The translations under genes were made by a program, and so were the position numbers. From Phocoena phocoena (taxonomy: Eukaryota; Chordata; Mammalia; Artiodactyla; Phocoenidae), in the NCBI RefSeq assembly GCF_963924675.1, contig NC_089222.1, positions 108,329,316-108,393,315 of the forward strand: a stretch of 64,000 bases of DNA. The letters run 5' to 3'. Below are positions 33,311 to 44,690 of this stretch, in pieces. Position 1 is the stretch's first letter. Every line of letters begins with the position of its first letter. Under the pieces are notes generated by a model, which saw only the letters and a program-made list of their open reading frames with translations, ran no database searches and was not told where the DNA came from.

Positions 33311-35214
33311 TGTTAGCTAGGTGTTTCTGTAGACAGCAATTATACCAGGTAAAGAAATGAATTATAATAAATATAGTTACAGAAACATGTCTGAAAAGGT
33401 AAAAATGTACCCACAGGTTACCCTTCTTATCAGGAAAAAATAAGAGGAAACGTTTAAAGATTTTTAAAAAGGTGTTTGCTAGTGTCATTGTGTTATCTAC
33501 TTGTTGGTCACTGGATTTAAGATTATGAGGTATTCTAGTTTATCTTTCCAAAATCAAGTTTTTGACCAGTAGCACCATTTCACTATTGTGCTGGAAGGCA
33601 ATTATAGGCTCTTTCCTAGATGATCAAGACGTCATAATTTCGGTGAAACTTGTCTCATTTCCCACTTTGAAAGGAAAGAGAAGAAAATAATATTCATAGA
33701 AGATCTAAGGATCTACTGTGTGTCAAGTATTGCCATCTCCTTTTGTTCCAGTTTAAAAATATATCTTTTTTAACCTTTTGTATTGTCAGCAGCTATGTCC
33801 CAACGATCATATTCAAATGCCTGTGTAATATCAAATTCCATGCTGAGGCATGCTGCCCTACCATGGCAGGACCTCCCACCTACCAGGTACTCTACTGAAT
33901 TCTACATAGATCAAGCTAAATTGCCATAGTATTTTCCTTCTAAAAGCTCCAAAATATCTTTTGTGGTTGAAGAATAATCAATTACTTCCTCAATTCAATT
34001 CAACAAATATTTATTGAGCATTCATTCATTCTTGTATTTTCTCCCCCTGCGGGCTGCTATTCTTAAGAACAGCTGAAAAAGCAAATGACTCCCATTTATT
34101 AAAGACTTTTATTTTAAAGGTGCTTAAGTACAGTTCACAGCTCTTCAACTGCTCTTACCAAATCCTCAGAGGCTCCCTTGTAGAGGAAATTCATGTTCTA
34201 TCATACAGAAATAAGAGCAATGTGTTCCCTTTTTATTTTGTCAAGAAAATGTCAGCATTATAACGAAGAATTTGATGTGCATTTAGAAATGGTGTGTCTA
34301 AATATGTCATGTATAACTGCTATAAAAAGCTTATTTATAAACTCATATTAAAATAATAAATGTGAATTTACCTTTCAAATTGCTATATATGTTAAGTGCT
34401 TATACTGCATATTATATGAAAAAAGAGCATATTTTGTTTATTACATTTTAATTGCTCCTGGTTTATATCAAGGTTTAGATAATACAAAAGCCTGTTAAAT
34501 ATTTTGGGAAACATATGCTCCTATTTCCAATAAGAACTACCACATTTTTTTTCCTTTTTCTCCCTGAAAAGCAGAGAGAGTAGTTAGATGCCAATCTTAA
34601 AATAAATATTCTCTATTTGGATCGATATATAGATGATTCCTTCCAAGAACATTAGTCATAGTACTGCTGGGAACTGTCTCCAGATTTATTCCAGCCAAAA
34701 AAAAAGATAGAGCATTATCTCTAGAGAACGCTTGTGGGTTCTATTTTTCCCACCTTGGGACTCAGAAGAGTATTCCAGTACATTCTCTCAGGAATGTCAA
34801 AAATAATAGCTTTATTATTATTTTTTTTAATGGTGCCATCTGTCTTGGAGCCAGGGTTATGTTTCTCTTATAGGAGGCCTACTACTTTAGCACTTTGTAT
34901 GGTTGTTCAAAGTCAACATCCCAAGACTGTCAGAAAGCACCACTCAGGATACCACAAAGGCACATGTTTAACTGAACTTTTCAGGTAGTCCAAAGTTCTG
35001 AGCAGAGCTCATCTTCCTAGAGGTAAAGGACTGAGGTCTAGGATCCTCACCAATCCAATCTTCTAGACTCTTCACAAACATAAAATAAACATTTGTCACA
35101 ATCATTAATGATGCACATTAAACTTCATTTTCTAAGCATGACATTAAAATGTCTTACTGATCTTATTTCAACCAAGTTTTCTATATCTTCCCCCCACCCC
35201 GATACATGTAACAA
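33311..35214. other. Unassigned DNA, possible L2 tail near 34000
   Basis: 'attcaattcaacaaatatttattgagcattcattcattc' at about 33991-34030 may be an inverted L2 terminus. The 84-codon plus frame at 34734-34988 lies in a slightly less AT-rich patch (34720-35060) and has no domain I recognise. No gene is supported. Confidence 0.4.
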
Positions 35215-35400
35215 ATTATGTTATGTATTTTAGAACATAGTCTTCCTTATACTATACTCTTTGCTATTATGTCTCAAATACTTTTTAAAAAGTATCATTT
35301 TCCTAAGGAGAGGGAGCATATCTTGCTCATTTTAATGCCACCCATAGTGCCTAACACTATAATTTGTACACAGCAGAAATCTAGCAAATGTTTAAAGGCC
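35215..35400 (+). mobile_element. Possible L2 3' end
   Basis: 'ctaaggagagggagcatatcttgctcattttaatgccacccatagtgcctaacactataatttgtacacagcagaaatctagcaaatgttt' follows the end of L2 ('gagggcagggac ... cagtgcctggcacatagtaggc ... aaatgttt'). Confidence 0.4.
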
Positions 35401-35642
35401 TGGAAATAATAAGTAAAATGAAACAAAATAAATTGGTACATTTTCATTACAAAAAGGAAAAAAGAAAAACAATGAAATAAAATATTAGATCATTTCTCAG
35501 CCCTGAAAGGTAATCAGTTGTTAAAGGAATCCTGGCCTTAGGACAACTGTCCCTTCCTGCATTATCCCATTTACCAAAAGACGTGCCTACACCTGCATTT
35601 CCTTGCAAACCACTGGCTTCTTAACCATTAAGAGGCAAGCTC

Positions 35643-35933
35643 GGGCTTCCCTGCTGGCACAGCGGTTGAGAGTCTGCCTGCTAATGCAGGGGACACGGGT
35701 TTGAGCCCTGGTCTGGGAGGATCCCACGTGCCGCGGAGCGACTAGGCCCGTAAGCCACAAGTACTGAGCCTGCGCGTCTGGAGCCTGTGCTCCCCAACAA
35801 GAGAGGCTGCGAGAGTGAGAGGCCCGCGCACCGCGATGAAGAGTAGCCCCCACTTGCCACAACTAGAGAAAGCCCTCGCACAGAAACGAAGACCCAACAC
35901 AGCAAAAATAAATAAATTAATTAAAATAAAAAA
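35643..35933 (+). mobile_element. CHR SINE, transitional form (short-type body with long-form tail)
   Basis: The head starts GGGCTTCCCTGCTGGCACAG and the B box is within 'gggtttgagccct'. The middle has short-form signatures ('gcccgtaagccac', 'gcgcgtctggagcctgtgctcc', 'gagagtgagaggcccgcgcaccgc') but then continues into the long-form tail 'gatgaagagtagcccccacttgcc ... aagacccaacacagc'. Flanking duplication AGAGGCAAGCTC (35631-35642) and AGAGACATGCTC (35934-35945) match at 10 of 12. Confidence 0.95.
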
Positions 35934-35949
35934 AGAGACATGCTCATAA

Positions 35950-36350
35950 ATCCATTGAAACTCTTACATCAAAGGTCACTTATAATCTCTCAATCAAAAC
36001 TCCAAATATCTTTCTCATTTCTTTTCTTTATCACTGCCTTGCTGTGTTTGCCTCTCAAGTATACATCTTAAACGACTTTATTTCTTGGCTTCCGTAACAT
36101 CTTACGTTCTCAACTCACTTCTTAACTCTCTGATCGCCTACTTACCGTTTTATTCATAGCCTGTCATATAAACACTTAAACATTTATGTTTATTCTTTAT
36201 TTTCATACTCTTTTTCCAGTTAATGCAATATTTTAACTTATCTGTTACTTTTGGTATAAAAGGCACAGCCATCACTTTTCCTAAAATTCAGGTCCCACTG
36301 AGTAAATGTTTATTAAATTAATTTAATTGAGTGAATCATGCTCTTACTGT
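35950..36350 (+). mobile_element. Possible L2 LINE segment
   Basis: The order 'cttggcttccgtaacatcttacgttctcaactcacttcttaactctctgatcgcctactta', then 'ttttggtataaaaggcacagccatc' and a terminal 'gagtaaatgtttattaaatt', resembles an L2 interior followed by its end. It retains several CpGs near 36070-36150, unusual for this background. Confidence 0.4.
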
Positions 36351-37394
36351 ATCATCACTGTCACAAAATAGTAAGGAAAATACTCCCATTCCTTATTTTG
36401 GAAATATATTATGCAAATTAGGCCTTACGCTATAGACTTCAGGGTTTAAGGTAGTATTAATACCTAATAGGTAAAGATTGCTCTTTTTGTAACCCACTGT
36501 ATAGCTCAACTTTATATGAAACAGTAAGATTTATGAAGAGATTAGTTTATTATCTTCAAATCTAGACATGTTCAAAACAGCCACTATTTCAAATAGCTGT
36601 CTCAGCAGAAAGAGCTTTCTGAAGGCACCGGTGGGATTGGGCTAATCATCAGCAGGTTAGAAAGTGTCTTAGGCATGGAAATTACTGTGCATCTGGCTTC
36701 TTCCAGCACCTAGACACATAATATATTGAAATGGAACATATTGCGTGTTCTTTTTTCTTTGTGAAGTCTTTAAATAAATTTGGAAAAGATATCCTATCAT
36801 GCTTTCTCATAGGATATTTCAGGACCACAATCATAAATAAGAGCAACAGAATATATTGCACAAACATGCTCTATTTTTGTCTTTGTTGGTATTAATAATC
36901 ACATGAGTATTCATTTATAGAAGCACATTTTTCATGAAAATAATAAAAGTATATTCCTGGTTCAGTAAATGATCTCAGATGCATAACCACACTTGACAGA
37001 TTTTAGCCTCTAATGCCTTAATCCTTCCCCAGCATCACTGATGCAATCTCTGAAAAGCTAAGTGTTAATGTGAGAGAATCATTTTTGTTTACATCATCTG
37101 GAAAGTAGGATTCAGAGTGCTTCTTGTATAAATTACAATTATACATAGCATACTTTTTAGAGCCATTTTCATATAACACTTTACACAATTGAATTGTATT
37201 CACTTGATTGTTTTTGCATGGGAATGAATGATACAGTCTAAACATAAGTCACTAAAATTAAAATAAAACAACATGGCTTCTAAATAGCAATATAATACTT
37301 GTAAAAGTTATCTGGCCAAGATAATTTTCCATTCCAGATTTAAAATGAGCTCTTTACCAGAAAAATATAGATTAAAAAAATTTTTAAACACTTA
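36351..37394. other. AT-rich non-coding DNA
   Basis: Nothing identified; minus frames at 36867-36682 and 37245-37018 are domainless. Confidence 0.45.
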
Positions 37395-38060
37395 ACCATA
37401 ATACAATTGATATTTTTCAAATGTTTTATTTTGAAATAATGTTAGATTTACAAGAGAGATGCAAAGATAATGTAGAGGATTCCATATATCCTTCACCTAG
37501 TTTCCCCTAATTTTAGTGTCTTACAAAGCAGTAGAACTTTTATCAAAATTAAATGTTATGGTCTTGTGTCCAAGTCAATATACCATGTTGCATTTAGTTG
37601 TCATATCACCTTGGTCTCTTCCAATCTGTGATTCCTTGTCTTTGAGACTTTTGAAGAATAATGGTCAGCGGTACTGTAGACCATCCCTCAGTTTGGGATT
37701 GCCTATGTTTTCTTATGATTAGATGTGGTTAATGATTTTAGGAGAGAATACTACAAAGGTAAAATTCCCTTTCCATCATTTTATATTACGGATACAGATA
37801 ACAATGTGGTGTTACTGGTTAACTTGGATGTCTTGGTTAAGATAGTATCTGCCAGGTTTCTCCAGTGTAAGGTTATTATTTTTCCCTTTCTAGACTCCAT
37901 TAGAAGTGAGTATCTAAACCCAGCCCTCACTCAAGAGGAGGTTAACTTACTACTCCTCCTAGAGGGAGTAGTTTCAAAGAATTGTAGACATATGTAAAAG
38001 CACCATAAAAAATAGTAAGTATTTGGGGGAGATACTTGAAGCTATATATATATCTTGTTT
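37395..38060 (-). mobile_element. Old L1 LINE 3' region, inverted
   Basis: 'tttattttgaaataatgttagatttacaagagagatgcaaagataatgtagag' is followed by 'ttgcatttagttgtcatatcaccttggtctcttccaatctgtgattccttgtctttg', 'cttttgaagaataatggtcagcggtactgtagaccatccctcagtttgggattg', 'aagatagtatctgccaggtttctccagtgtaaggtta' and 'ggggagatacttga'. This is the complement of an old L1M-type 3' UTR. The plus frames inside it are incidental. Confidence 0.65.
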
Positions 38061-38175
38061 CTTCTTACATATTTGCCATTAATTTGGCATTCAATTTACC
38101 ATTTTACATACTAGGAATGAAATATATATATATATATGGTATATATATGACATGTATAATGATATATATTATTTA
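38061..38175. repeat. (TA)n-rich low-complexity tract
   Basis: TATATA blocks between about 38043 and 38175 alternate with AT-rich spacer. Repeat-driven low-complexity DNA. Confidence 0.8.
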
Positions 38176-38539
38176 AAATGAAACATTATTTAATATAATG
38201 ACACATTAAAATATATGTATATAAAGAATAGATATATTCTTTTAATTCTTCTCTTAGCCATTTTACTTATATCATCTTATCCCTGTGTATCCTATAGAAT
38301 TTTTATGTGGTAAATTGAGATATAAAATAAAACATTATTAACTAAACCAATATAAAATAATTCTGTTGGTAGACTTCTTGATAATATCTCTATAAAAGTT
38401 TAAAAAATACTAATAAAGTAAATGCAAATTTGCCCATGGAGGAACCAGTTTGGGCTAAATTTACACTAAATATTCTCCTAGTCATAGAGAGATTTTCCCT
38501 CAAGATTTTCAAAGGAGTGATACCTTTACATTCAATTAC
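38176..38539. other. AT-rich non-coding DNA
   Basis: Nothing identified. Confidence 0.45.
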
Positions 38540-38775
38540 CAACTTATATACTATCTCCTCAGAAAGAGTTTCATTAACTCTTCAGGTACATTAGCCTCTC
38601 CAAGGTCATTCTCTCTCATATAACTCTTATTTTCTAGCAAACATTATCTTAATTACCTTTTCTCATATCAATGGAAATTAAGCTCTAGAAGAACATAAAG
38701 GCAGCGTCCGCCACTTAGTTGCCTTCCCATAGATTTTTATTGATTAATTGAATGAATTAATTAATGAAGCATGAA
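38540..38775 (+). mobile_element. L2 LINE 3' end
   Basis: 'tcagaaagagtttcattaactcttcaggtacattagcctctcc', then 'atcaatggaaattaagctctagaagaacataaaggcagcgtccgcc' and 'gattgattaattgaatgaattaa'-type ending, follows the L2 terminal order ('tcagagaggccttccctgacc ... agaatgtaagctccatgagggcaggg'). Confidence 0.5.
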
Positions 38776-39305
38776 ATGGGTCTCTTGGGAGAAATTTTTA
38801 ATAAAACCTCCAGTTGCATTTCCATCTTATAAAAATCAACCTGACTTTTTAAGTGGATATGTCATGCTCATTTGTATGCATATTCCACTGTGCCCTCATA
38901 AAACTGTCATCAGATTATTCCTTACATTACCAAACAGTTTTTCTATTCAGAATTGTTGCATTCCTTTAAACACTTCAAGTGAATTTTTGTATCTCTTTAA
39001 CCACTTACACTCCAGAACAATAGTATCACAAATCCCCTAAAGATCTTTGTCTGTCTTAGCCAAAACCTTCTTCTGGATTACATTTCAAGATGTATTCAAC
39101 GATACATAAAGATCTGAATTCACATCCGAAAAAAAAAAATAGCACTATATACTAGAGGTTTAAATTTTATTCTCATTCTTTATTGCTAAACAGAACAATT
39201 TACATTTATCTATTCCTAAAATTTTGATAAGATACTGCCCAGTGTTAGCCTTCTGTAATATTCTAGACTGAGTTTTTCTGACTTTAGAGATCATGTCTAT
39301 TACAA
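38776..39305. other. Unassigned DNA
   Basis: An 89-codon plus frame (38771-39040) has no domain; the surroundings are AT-rich with a short A run at 39129-39138. Confidence 0.4.
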
Positions 39306-39402
39306 AATCTCTCCTTCCCTCTCCTCTCTCTCTCTTTCTCCCTTGCTCTCACTCTCTCCCCCCACTCTCTCCCTGTCTTTCCTTTTCTCTTTCTTTTTCA
39401 TA
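39306..39402. repeat. Pyrimidine-rich (CT)n-like tract
   Basis: About 95 bases are nearly all C and T on the plus strand ('ctctctctctctttctccc', 'ctctctcccccc'), a homopyrimidine/homopurine tract. Confidence 0.9.
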
Positions 39403-39699
39403 GTTTTGGTTCTAATCCAGTCTCTCACCAAGCTCTGCCACATGATTGCTATTTTCTAAGAGTACATTAGAAATCCTATAGAACTTTGTGAACTTTAAAT
39501 AGCAATACTGAAAACTAAACACTTAAATTAAGGGGAAAATTGAATCTAAGTGGTTAGAAGTGAACAACTCAGAAAAAATAGGATGGGAAATTTTTTCCCT
39601 TTTTCTTTTCAGCCTGAAAAGATTTTTTCCATTTCTGTGCTTCCTTCAGGTAGCAAAAGTCATCTTCTCAATGAGGCACTTAAAACTATATAAACTACA

Positions 39700-39950
39700 T
39701 ATAATACTTATTTTTATGTTTATTTGTCTGTCGGCTCTGATAGACTGTAAGATAAAAGATACTATTATTTTACTATGTACTGTAATATATTGTAGCTATT
39801 AATCATTTTTTATGTACTCTTCTGTGTTCCCAGGACTCTATTTTGTATACTTCTGTATCACCAGGGCCTATAGTATTGTTTTGCATATCATAGGTGCGTG
39901 CTCAATAAATATTTGTGGGACTATAAATATGAATAAAGTGCTAAAGTAAT
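39700..39950 (+). mobile_element. L2 LINE 3' end
   Basis: The order is 'atgtttatttgtctgtcggctctgatagactgtaagataaaag', 'tctgtatcaccagggcctatagtattgttttgcatatcataggtgcgtgctcaataaatatttgtggg'. This is the L2 terminus (cf. 'gtgcctggcacatagtaggcgctcaataaatatttgttg'). Confidence 0.6.
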
Positions 39951-40711
39951 CCTCTGAAATAAATGAAGCTGAATTTGTATAATTGATCATATTAACATTC
40001 TATTCAATGAAAAAATCTCAACATAAACATTAAAATAGGGCTGACTGAGAATTATATATTCAAACTATAAACCAAATTAATTGTGTTTCAAGTTATATTA
40101 CATATAGTTGACCATTTGGTGTCAGTTTCATATATTTGATCATATATCAACCATTTGTTGTCAATTTCTAAGTACACATGGAAGGAATATATCCAAAAAC
40201 TATCTTCTAAAGACTTTAGTAGACTTGAAATAGATAGTAACTCCTTCTAAATACTTCCTACTACTCTTAATTAAGAAAGAAATACTGTACTAATAGCATG
40301 ACCCTAGAAACTCTATATGCAGAAAAACTAAGAGAACAGAAATTATGTGAAAAAATTATATTTTTTGCACTGACCTGGCATTCATGTTAAAAATGCAACC
40401 CATTTTATATATCATAAAGGTAAGAAGACAATTTTTTAAAAAACAGCAAACAAAAACACCTTCAGGCAGACAGAATGGTTGTTATAAAAGCCATATACTA
40501 AATTTTATACACTTTATAGGAAGCCATGTTCTTACACACATTCTCCCCTTAATTTTACTAAATTTGCAGGAGTTTAGATATGTGTGCTCCCTGCTCACTG
40601 ATTAGAAGCAACATTAGAAAGGGAAAGATTCTGATGTAAATCATCTCATTTACTGCAGCTTATAGGGTGAAATTGAAAGGCAATTAGAAAAGCATAATAA
40701 GAAGAAACTAA
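39951..40711. other. AT-rich DNA with a short spaced direct repeat
   Basis: Units ACCATTTGGTGTCAGTTTCA (40111-40130) and ACCATTTGTTGTCAATTTCT (40150-40169) match at 17 of 20 and are offset by 39 bases. Otherwise nothing identified. Confidence 0.5.
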
Positions 40712-40923
40712 GGGCTTCCCTGGTGGCGCAGTGGTTGAGAGTCCGCCTGCCGATGCAGGGGACACAGGTTCGTGCCCCGGTCCGGGAGGATCCCACATGC
40801 CGCGGAGCGGCTAGGCCCGTGAGCCATGGCCGCTGAGCCTGCGCATCCGGAGCCTGTGCTCCACAACGGGAGAGGCCACAACATTGAAAGGCCCGCGTAA
40901 CGCAAAAAAAAAAAAAAAAAAAA
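40712..40923 (+). mobile_element. CHR SINE, short form
   Basis: Full short element from GGGCTTCCCTGGTGGCGCAG to 'ggcccgcgtaacgc' plus a pure A tail. A perfect 13-base duplication AAGAAGAAACTAA flanks it (40699-40711, 40924-40936). The body is very close to the other short copies. It forms an inverted pair with the copy at 41525-41730. Confidence 0.98.
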
Positions 40924-41524
40924 AAGAAGAAACTAAAAAAGAACAAATGTAAGTATTCAAATATCTTTGCAATATACGGAGAAAATATCCAGACACTTTC
41001 ATAACTAGGCAATGTACCACTGCATTTTCGAAGAGTTCACTTACATGTTAGTAATAACTGAATTATCAGGAAAAGTAAAATTATATTGATTTCATTTTTT
41101 AGTCATGGAAGTGTGTAGTGTATTTTAACAGATTTGTGTCAAAATTAGTAAAATGTTTTGTATTCAAAAGTATACTTCTAAGTTTTATTTTTATTATTCA
41201 AGAACATTTCAAGTATAAACGGTAAAAGAGTCACTACATTCCTTTTGTGGAAGTAAAGTTATCACAGCTTTTGTTGGTCACAAGAAAACTTTCAGAAGTA
41301 AATTAGTTACCTGAGGTTTAAGTAGATTCATGGATTTTAATGTTTTTTTTAACTTAGAATTATTAAACAGATACAAATAGGATCCATTTAAATATTCAAA
41401 AATAAGCCTAGGAATTTAAAAATTATTTGTTTCAATAATTTTCTACTGAAAAATACTTGTACTATGTTTAAAAATCTGTATTTAAACATAAGCAAAAGAA
41501 ACATCTCTGCAAATTTCTGCAGTC

Positions 41525-41730
41525 TTTTTTTTTTTTTGCGGTACACAGGTCTCTCACTGTTTTGGCCTCTCCCGTTGCGGAGCACAGGCTCCGGATGCTC
41601 AGGCTCAGCGGCCATGGCTCACGGGCCTAGCCGCACTGCGGCATGTGGGATCTTCCCAGACCAGGGGCACAAACCCGTGTCCCCTGCATCGGCAGGCAGA
41701 CTCTCAACCACTGCGCCACCAGGGAAGCCC
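41525..41730 (-). mobile_element. CHR SINE, short form, inverted
   Basis: It begins with a T run (the complement of the A tail) and 'gcggtacacaggtctctcactg', and ends with CTGCGCCACCAGGGAAGCCC, the complement of the head. A possible imperfect 9-base duplication is TCTGCAGTC (41516-41524) and TCTGCAACC (41731-41739), 7 of 9. The frames on either strand across it are SINE artefacts. Confidence 0.96.
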
Positions 41731-41739
41731 TCTGCAACC

Positions 41740-43648
41740 TTTTATTCAAAACCTCCAGAATTAGGAAATGGTGTAATACATGGTCCTCCACTATCATAAA
41801 TTCTAAATTTGTCTAATTTATCATTTAAAAAAATAGGATTCAGATTACAGTAATGGAGGTTAATAAGTAAAAATGTTTCCAAAAAGATATAGCAAAGAAC
41901 AGAACTCAGCACACAATTTATTAATAATCTAAAGCTTATTCCAAGGTATTATTACAAGTAACATTTTATATATAAATGTTTAAATTCTCCATTAATTCAT
42001 AAATTTCATATATAATGTCCAGCAATTATGGAAATTCAAAAAAAGTAAAAAATATCCTTCAGGTTACACTTGGTTGGGCCTCCTAGGTAAAAAGTTTTAA
42101 TTTAAGCCTTTGAAATATACATTAGCCAAAGTGCTACATTTAATGCTTAATCAGCATTTATGAAGGAAAAAATTTCCTCTATGTTTATTTATAATATCTT
42201 CTAGTGTTATATAAATTTGTTGCTATCATTCCCAGATTGGAGCTAACTAGATATTGGATTATAGACTTTTTTTGGAACATTAGTACAAATTTTCTGCATG
42301 TCTAATATAAAATCTCTAATCAAGAGCACACTAAGACAAAATAGCTTGAAAGTCAATGGCCATTCACTCATATACAAGGAGAACTTAGCTCCCCCAACAC
42401 CAGGAGTGGCTAATGGAAGCTTTCTCCCCAGATAGTTTTGGAATATCACTTTGCACATGGAATAACTGAAAAAAGTTAAATGATTGTATCTTTATATAGA
42501 AGTGAGTCACAACAGGTGAACAAATATTCCTGTTATATTAAACATTCACGTGGTTCCTATCTCCTAGGACTTGTTAGGTCTAAGCAGGATAGATAGACTA
42601 CTGCCATGGTTAGAGAAGGAGCTCATACCATCTTGTATGTACTTGTCCTTCCTCAGCCAAACTTCAAGCGGCCACAGACTATGCCTGCAGAGCCTGATTA
42701 ATGGGCAGTCAGACTTCGGTTTTAGAAACACACATATCACATTTGTTTTTAACATCAAAGATAGCTGTTAAGTTTTGCTTCTCTATGCGAGGTGGCATTC
42801 ATCACTTCATATTCATTTGGTCTCAGAAACTCAAACCCTGCCAACTCTAGTGTTATATGCATATCTAAAGTAGAAAATAATTTTTCCAGCTTTATCTTTT
42901 GTGATAGTTTCATCAAACAGATATCAAAAGCCTACAGAGCATTAGTCAGGGACAGGGTGATTAGTTTCTCTCTTTATGGATGGGTAATTAATATAAAAAG
43001 GATGGAAAAAATCCTTAATCCCATTACACTTGATCCATCATTTAGCAATGCTATTTGACTCTTCAAGGTAAAATCTGCATGTGAATTTCCCCAAAGCAAT
43101 CAAGTCGTCAGTTTCAGAAAATTATAAAATCCCACAGCAAACTGTACATCACTGATAGAAAAAAGTGAGGTTTCTGACATTCATCTAAGAGTATCTCATT
43201 GAATAAAACTGTTTCAAAAGTATCACTTTTAAAATTATTCCTTATAGAGTTGACCTAATTTTCCTGTAGCTTATACAATCCAAGGATAAAGGTGATACCT
43301 TCATAACAGAAAACATAATATATCAAAAGAGGACTAGATATAAATTTGTAGATAAAACTTATGAGTTTGCAAGGGGTTATGACTCACAGAAGCACACACA
43401 GTGTTGCAAAGTGACAGAGTAGTCAACTGCATCATCAGGACAGGCCTTTCTCACAATGCTCAAGAAAACATTTCAAAACCTATTAAATGGATCTATCAAG
43501 ACTGTGTATTGGCCTGATCCACATTTTAAAATATTATTGTTTTATCTTCTTGTCTATTTCCATTTTCTAGTGCACCATGTACCATACAATTAGAATATGA
43601 CTCAGATGGACTATACTGTAATTTATATGAATTTTTGGGTGTGATGCA
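41740..43648. other. Unassigned DNA, moderate-GC patch at 42340-42760
   Basis: No nameable repeat. The patch around 42540-42760 gives short open frames on both strands (66 codons plus, 64 codons minus), and 42792-43058 gives an 88-codon plus frame. None shows a domain. The absence of recognisable repeats makes it a mild candidate for conserved non-coding sequence. Confidence 0.35.
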
Positions 43649-43676
43649 TCACACACACACATACACACACACACAC
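43649..43676. repeat. (CA)n microsatellite, interrupted
   Basis: CA repeats with one AT interruption; about 28 bases. Confidence 0.9.
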
Positions 43677-43724
43677 TTTTATTGGAATTTCTTTTACTCT
43701 CATTACTCCCATTTTTGTATTACT

Positions 43725-44690
43725 TCATTTTTTATTGGGATAAACAATTACCTATTTTTTAAATTGTGGTAATATATACATAACATAAAATTTACCATTT
43801 TAAGTGTACAATTCTGTGGTATTAAATACATCCATATTATTGTGCAACCATCACCACGTATCTCTAGGAGGTTTTCATATTCCCCACTGAAGTCTGTACA
43901 AATTTACCATTAATTCCTCATTCCCTCCTCTCTCCTGCCCTTGGCAATCCACCATTCTACCATTCTACTTTCTGTCTCTACCAATCTGATTACTCTAGGA
44001 ATCTCATGTCAGAGAAATCATACAGATATTTGTAATTCTGTGTCTGGCTTATTTCACATAACATAATATCTTCAAGGTGCATCAATGTTGTAGTGTATGT
44101 CAGACTTTTTTTTTCCTTTTTAAGGCTGAATAATATTTTGCTGTATTTATATACCATATTTTGCTTAGAAAATTCCCCTTTTGATGGACAATTGGGTTGC
44201 TTTTATCTTTTGGCTTTTGTAAACAATGCTGCTATGAACATGGGTGTACAAATATCTTTTATTCTCTGCTCTTACTTCTGTTGGGTATATTCCCTGAAAT
44301 GGAACTGCTGGATCATGTAACACTTTTATGTTGATTTTTTAAGGTACTGCCATAACATTTTCCACCGGGTAAACGTGGAAAATATTTTCTGTTTTACATA
44401 CCCATCAGCAATGTACAGCGTTCCAATTTTTCCACACACTAACCAATGCTTGTTATTTTCTGTTTTTCTGTTGGTTTGTTTGCTTGCTTTTTTGATAATA
44501 GCCATCGTAATGGATGTAAATTAGTATCTCTTTATGGTTTTATTTCAACTCCCTAATGACTAATGATGTTGAGCATCTTTTTATGTGCCTACTGGCCATT
44601 TGTATACCTCTTTTAGAGAAATGTATATTCAAGTTATTTGCCCATTTTTAGTTCTTTTTTGCTTTGTTGTTCTTGAGTTGTAACAACAAT
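43725..44690 (-). mobile_element. L1 LINE 3' region (old type), inverted
   Basis: Plus-strand landmarks in order: 'acataacataaaatttaccattttaagtgtacaattctgtggtatta', 'tattgtgcaaccatcacca', 'ggcaatccaccattctac', 'tggcttatttcacataacataatatcttcaaggtgcatcaatgttgtagtgtatgtcag', 'ggctgaataatattttgctgt', 'tgctgctatgaacatgggtgtacaaatatc', 'tccctgaaatggaactgctggatcat' and 'tgttgagcatctttttatgtgcctactggccatttgtatacctc'. The element lies on the minus strand. This class is old but unusually complete here. Confidence 0.8.

Noticed and set aside
33198..33488. 96-codon minus-strand frame
   Set aside because: It overlaps a MER5 DNA-transposon fragment; the non-autonomous family encodes no protein.
35170..35210. 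C-rich short run considered as a promoter or G-quadruplex-like element
   Set aside because: It is too short and isolated, with no CpG island, no TATA/initiator arrangement and no adjacent exon.
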